Origin: Acanthornis magna
Taxonomy: Eukaryota > Chordata > Aves > Passeriformes > Acanthizidae
Assembly: GCA_036785705.1 (NCBI GenBank)
Contig: JAWUZG010000051.1
Location: 13,048,501 to 13,112,500, forward strand
Direction of reading: 5' to 3'
DNA: 64,000 nt
In this document: in pieces, positions 23,406 through 36,900 of the stretch
Position numbering within the stretch: the stretch's first letter is position 1
Layout of the letters: each line of letters starts with the position of its first letter
The notes under the pieces: generated by a model
Told to the model about the DNA's origin: nothing
Database searches by the model: none
The model's input: only the letters and a program-made list of their open reading frames with translations
Made by a program: the position numbers and the translations under genes

Positions 23406-26400
23406 CTTTGAGCACTTCCACAATGACAGAAGCTCCATCTACTCTAGCCCACAGAGACCTGTCCAAATGGACAGCACAGACTCACAACAAACATCTGAAA
23501 TAAAGTTGGGTCTTCCTAGAAGCATCTGAACTAACACTTCACTGCTGATCCACAAGAAAAGGGAAAGCAGACAAATTTGAAGCATATTTTTGTACTTATG
23601 CTGAAGCAATTCCTGGTTGAAGCTTAAAAATCTGGTTTTGATCAATGAAGTTCTCTGTATCTCTGTGCTATGTTTAAGGAAAGCCTCGCCTTTCTTTTCC
23701 TGATGATATGGCCTGAGACTTGCCCTCAGCAGAACCAATCTTTCCAAAGCTTTCCTTATTAAATGCTACATCTCTTTGGACAGTTTTTATGTACAGTAAC
23801 CCAAATCTGTGGATTACAATCAGTGACCAGCAAATGGCTTTAATCTTCACCAGTGTGACTAAGAAAGGAATCCAGCCTGAGTGCCATAAACACCATAAGC
23901 CAAATCTTAGTCACATGGAATTTGATGGCAAAATTCCTACTGGTTTTGTAGAATTCAAAATTTACTTTCTAGTTACAGACACTTATCTATGAAAAAACAC
24001 AGATGGAATCTGACATCAGACTTCCTCAATGTACTTATTAAGGTAAAGCTTTTTGCTACATTTTCACACAGACCTAACGAGGAAAATTTCCTTCCAAAAT
24101 TAAAATTTCACACCCTTTGTTATTTCTTACGAAGTATTCCACCTTCCTGCTCTCTTGGTATTTTACAAGCAGATCTTAGCATAACACACCACATACAAAA
24201 TTCATCACATATAGGAGACTTCTCTCAAAGAAAGTTAATTCACAAATTCTATGATCAGTTGAGTAGTTTTTTCTCTAAACAGCTAATTCAGTCTTTCCCC
24301 CAATAAATGTAAAGTAATATTTTAGATCTTCATGTATTACTTGAACATTATTTCTTAACTCCTCAGAGTAAATACCGGTACTTAACAAGCTTTTTAAAAA
24401 AAGCAGACCCAAAATGTCCCCCAAAATCAAAACAAAACAACCAAACCAAGAAACTCAAACAGGAAATTAAATAAGTTCCTAAAGTTCTGCACATGGTTGT
24501 ACTTGCCTCAACAGCAAGCTGCAATATATGCAGCTGCAAAAAATAAATGAAAGTTAGATAATCTTGTAACCATAACTTCAGATTTTATTTTGAATAGTTA
24601 TTTGCTTCCAAAAGATGCTAATATTTAATTTAGCTGTTCACTTTAGATGTTTCTTTCTATGGCTTTTCCAGCAGAAAACAGAATCCCTTGATTTTGCTTA
24701 TTGGCCCTGAAAACTGGGAAATTTATTTCAAAGTCAGTCAAGCTGTCTCTGTTCCATGGAGAGACAACTAACATCAATTGTTAACACAACAAACAAACCA
24801 ACTGACCACTGCTGGGTTTATCATTTCTCATATTTTAACACACTGAAGGCAAAACACTCCAGGTAGAATACGAAAAAAAAACCCAGAAGTTAACTTGCCC
24901 CAATCAAATATATTGCATGGTTTAATTTTGATACTAGTCAGCGGTAAGAGAAGTAAGCACAGAAGCGTTTCAAGTAAATTCTTAATTACGCAGGCAAACT
25001 GGGAAAAGATGACCAGAAGAGACTAAAACATAAATCAAGCTAACCATACGTAAAATTAAGTTAAAGCACACACATGGCTTATTATCCTTTGAAAAAACCC
25101 TAGTGGCCAGAAGCAGTGCAGGTTTTAAGGAGCAGTGGGCATTGTCATTAGATGAGTCCTTGCTGTGCACTTAAACCTTCTACAACCATTTGATGTACCA
25201 GAAGGTGATGGGAGCAGCTGTGGTCTTGCTAATCCAAAATCCACACAATCATCAGAGTTCAATGAGAGTCGACTAATATAACAAGGAGTTAACCCTTTAA
25301 ATAAGCTATTGTAGGGCTCCTCCCCAAGTGATCTCTTATTTGCTATAAAAACAGTGTTCTAAATCCAGCTTCCATCGCTAGAATAAAAACAAATGCTGCT
25401 TCAGTTACCAAATTTAATGGTTTTAGTATCAATGTAAAAACAGGTTTCAAAATAACACTTTTCCAGAGGTCATAGCTCACAGATTCCAAGCAATCCATCA
25501 TCAAAACCCTTCAAAAGTACAAGACTAATTTAACTTCAGCACCTGATAGTAGACTATTAAACAGACATGCACTAAAGGATTCTTCCATTGGAGTTTACCC
25601 AAAGCCCTCAAAAACGTGTGTTATCATAAAACAGACTTAGTCATCTCATGTGATCTCAGCAAGCAAGCATGGGTGAATTTAGCTCATATGGCAGTAAAAT
25701 CAATGCTGCAGATTTACTGCTTCCTTCTAAAATAGCGATGAAAGCCATTCTTCTTCCATATTACCTCCTCCATTGAGCTCTTCAGGCTGTTGTCTTCTGC
25801 TAAAGACATAAAACTTAAGCCTTGGTCATTTATTTGCACTAAAGCATGGAAATGGATCCATCTTCTGCCACTGCTAGCTTGTTCAAATCCCAGTTTAGAT
25901 AGTATCTGCCTCTTCAGATTTCTCCTTTGGTGATACCTGAGTAATTAGTTTTATTTTCTTCACACAAGCCTGCTTTTTCCATCTTTTTCCTAATTGAGCT
26001 GCCACAAGTTTTTCAAATGGAGGAAACGTCAAGCTAGAAATTGTTTTGGGGCAAGGAGCTGCTTTTAATTTTAACTTTTAAAATGCATGATATATGGGTC
26101 ATCCAAATGAGCAAGATTTTAAAATTCAAAGGAAAGCAACTGTGATTAATCTATGGTTTTACAAGAGCTGTGGTGAGTAAAAACTAGCCACTAGGCAAAT
26201 TCTAAGAAGCCAAATGGACTAATGATCAAGGAAAGAGGTGATGGCATCCAGCTGCAAAATAAGCACCACTTTCAGACTTCTTTTAAAAATATCTTTGGAA
26301 TTTACAGTCAGATTTTATTTGCATCCTTTGCAATTAATTTCATGATGATGTCCATCAAGATATGAAAGTTGTGATACAGTGTTACCAATCCTCTTATCCA

Positions 26401-26802
26401 AGTATTTTGGACACTGATTACAGCATTATGAGGAACAGTCAAAACACTAAGGCACAGGGGCATGAAAAGGCTACTAAAGGCCATCCTTTCATAGGGGAAT
26501 GAAGAGGCATCAATGAAGCACAATTGATGTCACTGCTTGTCAATGCTCAAAGAAGTCAGTTTGGTCATATCACTTCCTTCACTGCCGATCCATACCACTA
26601 GCTCAAGCTACTGCTGCTCACCTGGCACCATACAAAGTCTAAAAACACACATGGTTATCAATTCCTAAAAAAAATCAGTTTGTCTGTTCCTGATCTACTT
26701 GATTTTAGGTGGCTTCCTGAACAGGAAGAGGCCTGTTAGTCAGTATATGTCTATTTTATATGTATATATGTGTCCTTATTATGCATGTATGTGCACATTC
26801 AT
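23406..26802. other. Unannotated non-coding stretch
   Basis: No gene recognised. Two plus-strand open frames follow each other at 23720-23992 and 23989-24306, but they have biased AT-rich composition, no motif and no splice context. Short A/C-rich tracts occur at 24410-24460. Otherwise it is unique-looking, AT-rich DNA. Confidence 0.5.
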
Positions 26803-26831
26803 ACACACACACACACACACACAGACACACA
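26803..26831. repeat. CA microsatellite
   Basis: An uninterrupted (AC)10 at 26803-26822 is followed by AGACACACA. It is preceded by a TATA/TGTG-rich stretch (26740-26790) that may be an older expanded part. It is probably polymorphic. Confidence 0.95.
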
Positions 26832-29800
26832 TGTGGGCAATACAGATTCCTTCAGCTGCTGGGCTCACAGAGTCTGCCCACTAACTGCTTCTGGATCCCA
26901 GCGCTCCCAGCCGCTGGCACAGACCGTCACACACATATCCAGATACGTACAAAAAGTGCTCTGGCATTGACTCATCTTGATGGGTTTCAGATCCAGACCC
27001 TGTGGCTGAAGTTCTCCTTGGGCAGTTCTGGAAAGGACTCCAGATCTGCTGTCCTATCCTTTGTGTCTTTAGTTTGTTTTCTGCCTGCATATCATTATGC
27101 CCCTGTGTTCCTCTGGGCCTGTGAAGGTGGGACTTTGGTGGGCTGATGGCCCCAGTGATAGCCTGGGAGGAGCCCAGGCCAGGCTATCAGTTGGGATCCC
27201 CTGTCTGCCTTTGTCTGTGCTCACAAAATGTAGCAGATTGTCCTGTGCAAGATTGACCTGGCAACTAAAATGCCCTGTCCTGCTCCCGGATTTCTTTTCC
27301 TCTTCAATTAATTTATTTTTCTGTAATTGGTGAACATCTGCTCTTCCTACTGAGCATTTAGTATAATCTAGAAGAAGAATGAAATGCACCTGTATCAGAA
27401 GCACAAACAGAGGCACTGAGATCAGACCAAACAATCCTCACAGAGAGCATGAAAATAAATTCCAGCAAAATGCAAAGGTGAATTTTCCAAATGCCAGTCT
27501 CCCTCTCTTTAGAAGGAAATGCATTGAGCATTTGTCTGTGATTTTTTTAAACTTTTAGTTTACTATCAGGCAAAGAACTCCATAAACCTCATTCAACATT
27601 CACCCTAACTGCGAGTACCTTCAGGCTGGCCCACCCCAGAGCTCCCAAGCTGGCTTTGCCACATGGGATGCTTTCAGTTAGTGCAGCACATCCCCTTGGG
27701 AGGAGGAGTGGTGCCCAGCACAGCAGACAGGCCTCCCTGGCCCACGCAGGCAGAGCTGGGCTGGCTAACCATGGTCCTGCCAAAAGGTATTTTTGCTTTC
27801 TGACCGAGCACAGCAGGCAGCAGCCCAGTGCACTCGTGGAGAGTTGCTAAGCATTTCAAACAATTCTTTCCAAGCATGAGCAAAATTACTGCTGCTTATG
27901 TAATCTGTCTTTTGCCAAATGGGAATCTGGGAGCTCAGCTGAGCTGATGTTAGCATTTAAGTTAAGGAGCCAAAACATTTTTCATTCTGATGCTCTTTTG
28001 GCTTCCACCATTGACTACAGATTCTGCTAAAAAGTTATATCACAGTCCTAAATGCCATCTATAGCATTAGGATCAAGCAAGGTGTTTTGTTTAGGGTACA
28101 GCTGGGAAGGCAAATTTTGGGAATACAGGGACACTGAGACATACGTAGCAAAGAGCAGCAGCAGCACTTAACTGTGTAAACCCCAAGGGCCCAGGAACTG
28201 TGTGGTATCTGGTTATCCCATGTGACACTGGGTACCTGCTGACCTGTGGCTCCTAGAAAGACACAGCCCCAAGTGTCTTCAGACAACCTTCCCACCTTGT
28301 TTTTAAATTGGAAACTTATTTAACCTCTTAACTGCCAGCACATAATTGTATTGATTCACACTCAGAGTCTGTTTGTAACATATCCCTTGAAGGAGTTCTT
28401 GGTTTTTATACCACTTAGTATAAATATGTATCATGGAAAGAAGATGCATATGCCAAGAAAAGAAAACAGAAACAATTAAGAAGGATCCCCCTCAACAAAA
28501 ACAGCATACTGGTTAATTGAAAGTCCATTTAATAACTTTCAGGAAATGGCAGTGATGCATATCAATTTCAAAATAATAAGCATAAAATAAACCCAGAAAG
28601 CCAACCGAGAGAAGGCTGTTATGAAAGCATTTCACAGCAGTAATAAACCCCAAATCCTGGAAAACTTTAAATGGTTCAAGACCACCCGTTCTTCTAAGGT
28701 ACAAAAACTGGCTTATAAACTGCATATGAAACAAGAATAAAACAATGGCAATACTCTTCAGATTACATCTGTGATAAGAAATGGCTCAACCAAAAAGAGG
28801 ATACCAACCCACCTGCCTCCCCTGTAACTTGAGTTTGGGACAATTCTTACTCTCAGTCAAGTTTCTACTAGCTTGAAAGAGAGTTGACCATATTGATGCT
28901 CAGACAAACAATGTCTCAAGTTTAGAAACTTAACTCTTGCATACATATATAGGAAAAAGTCTCCTCTGTTCATGTCATCAGACCTTAAAAGAAAACAACC
29001 CATGAGGGCATACTGCTGAAAACAGGTGTGACAGAAAACACGAGCTCCCTCTTCTGTAAATAACTTCAGTTGGCAAAGTATTTCTTTGCCCATGACTTCA
29101 AGGGATTACTTCAGTTTAGCAAGGTTTAGGAAACAGCTGAAAGCAGCAGTACCGTTTTTAACTATTTTTAATTCAGAAGCCCCTAAACACTGTCCAACAA
29201 GGAGCAAATTTAACTAAACGGACAGGTGGGTGTTTTGTATATCCCTCTCCCTTGACTGAATTTTAGATGCCCTGTGAAAAGGATATACAAGTGGTGTGGC
29301 CCCAAATCCAGCTTTTGGCCGGGTCACTGCTGTAAACTGAAAGGGTTGAATTTTTGTTATTCTCAAACCCAGCATTCTGTGGCAGCAGAAAATGCTTTTG
29401 CATTTTTCTTACGTGCACTGCTAATAAACTTGATGAACAGGTCTACCACTCTCTGATGACTCAGCATTGCTCAAATTTGTTTTGGTAGCTATGGGCTACT
29501 TCCCTTTCATTATTTCCTCCAAAGCTGATACATATTTTCAGCTATTTGAAAAAACAAAAAAAAACCCCTCTAAATAAACCCCTCCACAAGCAAACAAATA
29601 AAACAAACTAAAAAGGCAAGGCCCAAGAGATTTTTGCAAATCTGCAAAGACAAAACAGGTTTGCTTTACTTGGTCAGGCTAACTACAACACAGCAACATA
29701 AAAATTCTTGCTTTCCTCAATACTATATTGCACCTGGATACCACATATAGGGGTAACGGTAAGGGAGCCTTGTGACACTTCAGACATCTCAATCCAGTTT

Positions 29801-30767
29801 CCTGTGTGATAAACACTCATGTCAGCCCATAAAGCTGGTTCTCAGTGAACCAACGACAGGTGTCATCAAAGTAACAAGATCCTGTGGTAGGGAAAAACTG
29901 GGGCTCAATGCCATTGTCAGTGTGTCTTGGGCTTGACTCGTTTCTAGTTACACCAACACACTCCAAATCATGAAATTTAATTAGAAAACCTTTCAGACTT
30001 CCCTAAAATTATTTCTATAATAGCAAAAAGTAAAAGCTGGAGTATTGCGAGATTTGATTCCAATCAGTGTGATGAAAATCTCACTAAAAAAAGAGAAAAC
30101 ATGAGGAAAACAAAGAAGAGATGGTAGATTTCGGCTATGGCTGCTGCTGCTGTTGTTTTGCAGCACTTTATTTTAAGTTACATTCTGAAGTCTTTAAATC
30201 AATATTGGGTGCCTTCTCAGAAGATAAACTGTAGCTCAGCCAAGTTTATTGAGCTGTATAAAAAACTACTAGATTAAGCTCTCGGGTTTGTGTTTTTGTA
30301 AGATTGCAACCATGACATAATGTCTCTAACCTTAAATATTCACTAGGCCATAGAATACCCAAAATTCAAAGGCTGTATGTGGGAGCTACTGACTCTAGAA
30401 CACACAAAGGTGGGCAGGTAAAACAGACTATATGACAAACAATAAAAACCAGATAGCAGTAACTCCAACAGGGGCAACTTTGGTGAGGTACGGAAAATTA
30501 TTGCACATGCTATTATGCTGCAAATACAGTGCTGAAAATAAAATTCACATCTTATAACAAGACAAACAACTACAGAACATATCTGTCTTACCAGTGCCAT
30601 GGCAACTGTAAAAGAAAACACACACACTGACTTGAAATAGTAGCAACTTCTTTCTGTTAAGAATATTACTTATAAGGGAACAAGTAAGAGCCGCCTGACC
30701 ACATATCCATAAAAGCTGGGAATGTTTTCTGTTTCCAAAAAGTGTTTCAATGCCTTCAGTATTTTTA
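26832..30767. other. Unannotated non-coding stretch
   Basis: About 3.9 kb. The part at 26880-27860 is somewhat more GC-rich and yields several overlapping frames of 60-128 codons on both strands, none with a domain. A/C-rich sequence lies at 29547-29610. No transposon or RNA gene was recognised. Confidence 0.5.
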
Positions 30768-30920
30768 TAAAAAAAAAAGAAAATAAACCAACAAAAAGAA
30801 ACCCAACCAAACCAAACACCCCACCAAACAAAAAACCCCCCCCAAAATAAAAAACAAACAAAACCCAAAAAAACCCCCAAAACCCACCCCCCCAAAAAAA
30901 AAAAAGGTATAAAAAAAAAA
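30768..30920. repeat. A/C-only low-complexity tract (about 150 bp)
   Basis: About 150 plus-strand bases made almost entirely of A and C: alternating A runs and C runs, with only a few G or T. It begins after ATTTTTAT and ends after a run of ten A's near 30920. Long minus-strand frames across it (30545-30957) translate to F/G/W/V-rich low-complexity protein and are artefacts of this composition. Confidence 0.92.
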
Positions 30921-33900
30921 GTGTGTTTGTCACTGATTTTATAGTCCACAAGTGCATAAAGCTAACAAGCTGAACAGATGCACACTTCAGGGACTTTTCC
31001 TAATCCAAACCATCCAGTTTTCACTTGCCTCAGAATGTGCTGGTAAAAACAAGCTCCCTTAACCAGACCCTGATCCCACAGGCTGATCTAACCCTTACAC
31101 ACAAGCATCCTACTCCTTTGTCTCACCAAAGAGACAATGACCTGCTCACACAAGTCGGCTGACAAATTCAAAAAGGAACAGCTGCATCTGCCCAGCCAGG
31201 GATTAACTGGCATTTCAGCCACGTCTGTCCACTGAACAGCTTTCACATTAGTAAGATTCACCATTTTAAAGCCATTAACTGCAGTGAGTTTTTAACAAAT
31301 TCTATACACAATTGGTCAGGCCTGTAAGAAGGGTTGTACCAGGTTGACTAGAGACTCCTTCCTAAAGAAAATCTTGCACAGGATGTTTTACAGCTGTCTA
31401 TCAGATATTGTCCTTTGTCACTGCTGGCAGATTTCAAAAGAGAGAGTGAAGTCCTGAGAACAGTAAACTCCTAAAAAATCTGCTGAAAAATCAATGTGGA
31501 AGAAAGGAGATTATAATCAGAGTGTGTAGGGAAAAAGACCCCAAATGTGAACTCTGCCACTCTGAGTATTATTTGATGGTACAGCCAGCACCAACACAGC
31601 TTCTGAGAGGATGTTTCAGACAATGGCTATTGCCCAGTGTTGTGTTCAATAGGGAAAACAGTGAGAAGCTGGATGTATCCAAGCAAAGAGGACACACATC
31701 TAGTCATTACCATACTTTCAAGCCATGAACAGTTTGGATTTACTTGTTTAAGCACAATATATTTTTCTATTAGCAAATGACAACATATGTATGTTCACAA
31801 GTTATCCACATCTGAGCAAAAACCCAAAGCAGAAAATCCTGCCTAGAATCAAATATCATTTACCATCTCCTACAATAAACATAACTGTAACAGACGTAAT
31901 CTTACATTCTGCACTGGACGTTTAAATATTGTCCAGCAAGCAAAAATAGGAGCTAATACATACATAATATACCCCTCAGGTCTTTATTGTGACTAAGACA
32001 AAAGGCTGATTTACAAGTACTCCGTAAATTTGTGAAAACAAGATTAACATGGAAACTGTTCTGCAGCTCAGTGACCTGCTGGAACTGACTCAACACAACT
32101 ACAGTGCACACAGTCCCTCCCAGTAACACAAGCCTGGGAGCCACCAAATGGGAAGGGAAAATGGCAAAACAACAGGAGTGGTTTTGCATTTAATAACCAG
32201 TAAGTTTGCTATTCTCTACCCTGTTCACTGACTTTCTAAGAGCTCCCATTTAAACATCTAAAATAACTTATTTCTCGTGACTACTTAATCCAGTTCTCCA
32301 ACCTGGAAGTCCTAACAGATGCTGCTCTTTGAAGCATCCAGAACATTACTTGCATATACTTTATAAAAATGGCATTTGTTGGTAAAAGCAAAGCTTTTTA
32401 AAGCTTAGGAGAAATAGCCTTGGGGTTTTCCCCTTCTGAGAACTTGAAGTTTTATGAGTGAACCTAAAGGACTGCCAGACTTCTAATGTGACAACACATT
32501 ACGAAAAAATTTCCTATGTGTTTTGCAAATTTGAAGTCAGCCACATTTCACAACTGACATCAGGGTTTTTAATATCAGCTCTAATGAAATATAATTCTCC
32601 AATGACATAACCGTGAAGTACAGCATTTTCATTTCACTAGCAGGCAACAAGGTTTTGGCCTTATTATTTCCTATGTAGAGCTAAAAGTGTTCTAGGCTCT
32701 GCACAGACACGCCTGAAGACAAAACCTTTTCCTTGTATCTGCTGTAAACACAGAGACCACAGGGTATTCAGCTTTACGGAACAGGTCACGCATTTTCACA
32801 CGACTGCCATGGCCAAGTTGTACGATAGGACACAGGAGTAAGACGACAATGTAAGAAATAGTTTGCTTCACCTTCTCTACAGTTTCACTTTCACTAAATC
32901 TCTTTGGGTAGAATTGGATAGTTTCTGATGTGGGAGAATTTCACTGTTTATTGAAAAAATCCCTACAGTCAATGAAAAACATCATCACAAAACCTTGAGG
33001 GGAGCGGGGTGCAAACTGAAGGTTAAAATGATAGTCTTGTTTTTAAATCTGGTTCTTCCTGAGGTCGCAATTCCTCCAAATAAGGAGAGAGGTATTTATT
33101 TTAGAAAAGGTACATGCACAGCTCATGACAGTTTAAACACACACCAATAAAAATTGAAAAGCTCCCATTTGCAAATGACTGAACTAAGGATGTAACTGAG
33201 AAGAGCTCTCCCTTCCCTAAACCCTGAAAACCTAAGAAACAGGGATGAGAGAAAAAGCTACACTTCTCCCATCAGGGCCTACATCCCCTGATGACTGAGA
33301 TGAAATCCAAGCATGGAAGACAGCAGTCAGAAGGGGAGACTTGTCTACTCAGAAGCCCCTGAGTAGCTGGTAGGAACATTTTACATAGGCACTTTTTTTT
33401 TAATTTCTCACGGGAACAAGCAACAACAATAACAATGTTGTACTCACCCCTTCACCTACACATTCTGCTCAATGCACATTTCTTCAGGTCTCCAGTGCTG
33501 TTACTTGGGAAAGAAGCTGCCTCAATTTGGCTGTTGACTGCGCATTGTGTTTTGGGACTGAGTAGCAACCCTGGCATCACCAAGTGCTCAGGGATACTGA
33601 CACCCCAGGGACACCTGCACACACAGATCCAGCTCCAGTTTAAGAAGGAATTTGAAAGGGGTATCTCATGGCACAGTTCACAGTAACAAGTCTAGGCCTG
33701 ACCTGCTAAAACATACACAAAAGAGGATAAGCCATACTGACAGGTACAAAGGGGATGCCTCTGCTGTGACAACATCTCCTGTCATGGCTGTCATGTGTGG
33801 AAGGCAACAGGACACAGTCTCTTTGCCACAGGGCTGATGCACAGTCAGCTTGGGTGGGAAAAAGAGTAAGAACCAGCATTCAGTACATTAAACTGAAAGG

Positions 33901-36900
33901 TGGAGAGAAAAGCCTCCAAAAACATAAAGTGCACATGTCTGACAAGAGTTAACAAAAAGGTTTATTTGTGGGGTTCATTTGTTGGCTTCTAGTATAAGTC
34001 TTGAGATAATACCTTGTTGAATTCATAAAATGCAAATGCAGTAGATCAGCAGCAATTTCCCCTTTGGACTGAACTCTAATCAGGGTATTGTGGTACCCAT
34101 GACCTCCTCTTGCATAGTTCTGAAATCAAGTATTTTTAAATGGGGGTTTGCAGACCCTGAACTGCACCCTAAACATGGTTTGAACTCTTAGTGAACCACT
34201 GACAGCTGCACATTACTCTGTTTGAGGCTACAGCAGAAGCTGAAAAAAAATCAAGTTTGATTTTTCTACTTCGGGGGCAGGTGAGGAGAAGAATCCAAAT
34301 AATGCGTTATGGTGCAGCTTGCAGTGGTGGTGGCTGTCTCTTTTGGTGCTGCAGCTCATTTCTGTACAGATAGCTACACAGGATGAAGTGTTATACTTCA
34401 GTTTCACTAGACTGTTGGCAAACATTACACTGGTCTCCAATGCTGATAGAACACAGAAGAGAAAACACAGAGCATGATTTCCCAAAAATGGGCAAAAACT
34501 TTGGTGCTCTCTGGAGGATGCTCTGGGAAGACGCAGAGGATAATTGGGGTCAGAACAGTCTTTCCCAGCTCCATGCAACCAAAAGTAAATGAACAGTAAC
34601 AGAGATGTCCCCACCTCTGAGGGGCTGTGTGAAGCTTGCAGCAGACAACAGCACAGGAGGGACAAAACTGCCATGCATGTCCGCTCTCCACAAATGAGAG
34701 ATCATAGTCAGGACTAACACACTTGCTGGAGGCTTTGCCTTAGAAAGGAGAAAAACAAATCCATGGAAGGATGGCACAGTTTGGCCCACTGTAAATGTTG
34801 GCATTTATAATGGAGAACAATGTCACCAGCTGCCTGTTGCAGACACTCATGGTTTGCTTTTCACAATGTCACGTAATGATCTTTGTACTGAGATTTCATA
34901 CAGCATTTTCTGCTTATAGGAAATGGTCTGCTTTGACTCTAACAAATAAGCTAATGTCCCACCAATCATAATGCCATAATCAGCTACCAACATTTGTTTT
35001 AAGGCACTGCCATTTCTCTAGAGCTCTCACTTCTTTACAGAGGACAATGTAAGCCTAAAACCAACAGAATATTCTTCCTCTAAGACAACGTCCCTTGCAT
35101 CAGGCACTGAAACAATAAACGGTACGGGAAGGGGAAAAAGTAGCTAAATAGTTACAAAAACTATCCAGAGCCTCTGTCTATGAACACGAAAAATACTATT
35201 TTTCACACAGTTCTAGAGTCCTAATATGTAAAGTTATACTAAAGCAGTATTAAAAACATTACATCTTCCCACCCACACAAATGAAGCTGTCCCCTCCTAC
35301 CCCTCCACAGCTTCCAGCCTCAAATATCCTGGCGTAAAATGATCAGACCAAATAGGTGACTTATGTTTTTATTGGTTCCTCCAGACTATGACGACATTTC
35401 CTCAAACACTGAGCCAGGAAACTATTAATGTCTCTGAAAAAGTGGAATGGGTCAGGCTATTTCAAAGGACGTGTTTGCCAAGAGGCCTTTGTTAGAGATG
35501 TATAGGCCACTTAAGATTCAATTAATAATAACAAAAGTATTTAGCATTCACACAACATTTCTAGCTCTAAGGTATATTTTGAACATATTTGTTACATTGT
35601 GTTACAAGTATGTTCTTGTATTTCTTGTATTAGGAAACCATAACCCCTTCTGACCTTTCTGAGAATTTAAAATAAGAAGGTTAATAAGCTTGCCTAAGAT
35701 TTTGTAAGTTAGTATATCCCTTCCAAGATCAGAATTGCCTACAGATCTGTATGTGCTCCTAATCTCAGGCTGTCACTGGAGAGAGAAATGAAAATAGTCC
35801 CAGCTTATCACCATTATAAAAATGGAAGACCTGGAAGATTTTCTAATTTATCTCAGCTGTGTTGGTGTGCATTTGGCAGCACAAGTCAGGTCAGGCACTT
35901 GCAGGTGGGGTCAGAGATCCCTTGAAAAAGCTCTGTGTGTTTTATATACAAGCACTAACCCAGAGCAACCAGTACTCTAAAAGGAGCATAGCACACTGCA
36001 CGCAGGACAGAGAGATCCCACAGAGACTCCTCAAAGCTTTCTAATTTTCTAGCACATATTACATGTATATACCTCTTTGTTTTGGCTGCTTTGTCAGTAG
36101 GTCTGGGAAATATCAAGGGGGACACAAAGGACTTGCACAAAAGCCTTGGAAGTAATGGTGCTCCAAAGACAACACCACTCTTTCGTGGCTAGAACAATTT
36201 CACCCACAAACCCAGTTCTAATCCTGACTGCACAAGGATGTGTACAAAGGTCAGTTCCTAACACAGGAAAGCAAAGCAAATAGCACGATGCGTCTCACAC
36301 AGGAGAGAGCTGAGGCATCCTAAAAAAAGTACAAGTCACTCTCTTTTTACAAAGAAACTTCGCTCATCTATCATGCCTCAAACAATCACAGTCGGGTTAC
36401 ACGACAAATGCTGCAGGTGAAAGTCCCACTATTGCACAGTGCCATCTCCTGGGCAAGCAAGACTGGAAAACACCCTCGTGCCTCCCTTCCCTCCTGCAGC
36501 ATCCAACGTTTTAGCGGGGCCTCCCAAGCTCTGGCAGGCCAGGCATCACCTCTGTTCTCAGACGGCAGGCCACGAATTCACAGAAAGAAGAGCAGATAGT
36601 TTACAGCTCTCCACATGAAACGTGAGCTGCAGCAGACCCACTCTTGAGCGAGGCTGTACCTGCATAGGCAAGCACCACACAAACCCACAGGATTAAGTTC
36701 ACTCTGGGTTGCTGGCTAATCACAAATTAGCAATCAGGGCTTCATTTCAACATCCAAACAGGAAATGGGAGTGGAGGAAGTGAAAGCTTAATAATTTCTT
36801 GCATGTTAACAAGCTACATGAGCCACTCCAATAAAAAAACTTTGCTAAGTGAACTTAAACCTAGCACACAGTCTGCACCAAAATGGTAAGCATTTATCTT

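Noticed and set aside
23439..23747. 102-codon minus-strand frame beside the CR1 3' end, considered as CR1 ORF2
   Set aside because: No reverse transcriptase or endonuclease motif, and the recognisable CR1 sequence ends near 23405.
23720..24306. Two consecutive plus-strand frames that might form one gene
   Set aside because: Separate frames with no shared motif, no splice junction and AT-driven composition.
28660..28700. GGTTCAAGACC as a tRNA T-arm
   Set aside because: No matching anticodon arm, acceptor stem or A-box at the right distance.
30545..30957. Two long overlapping minus-strand frames of 95-134 codons
   Set aside because: Produced by the A/C-only tract; the protein is F/G/V/W low complexity.
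34228..34674. 148-codon open frame on the minus strand
   Set aside because: Overlaps other open frames on both strands, has no recognisable domain, no splice or promoter context, and a length reachable by chance in 64 kb.
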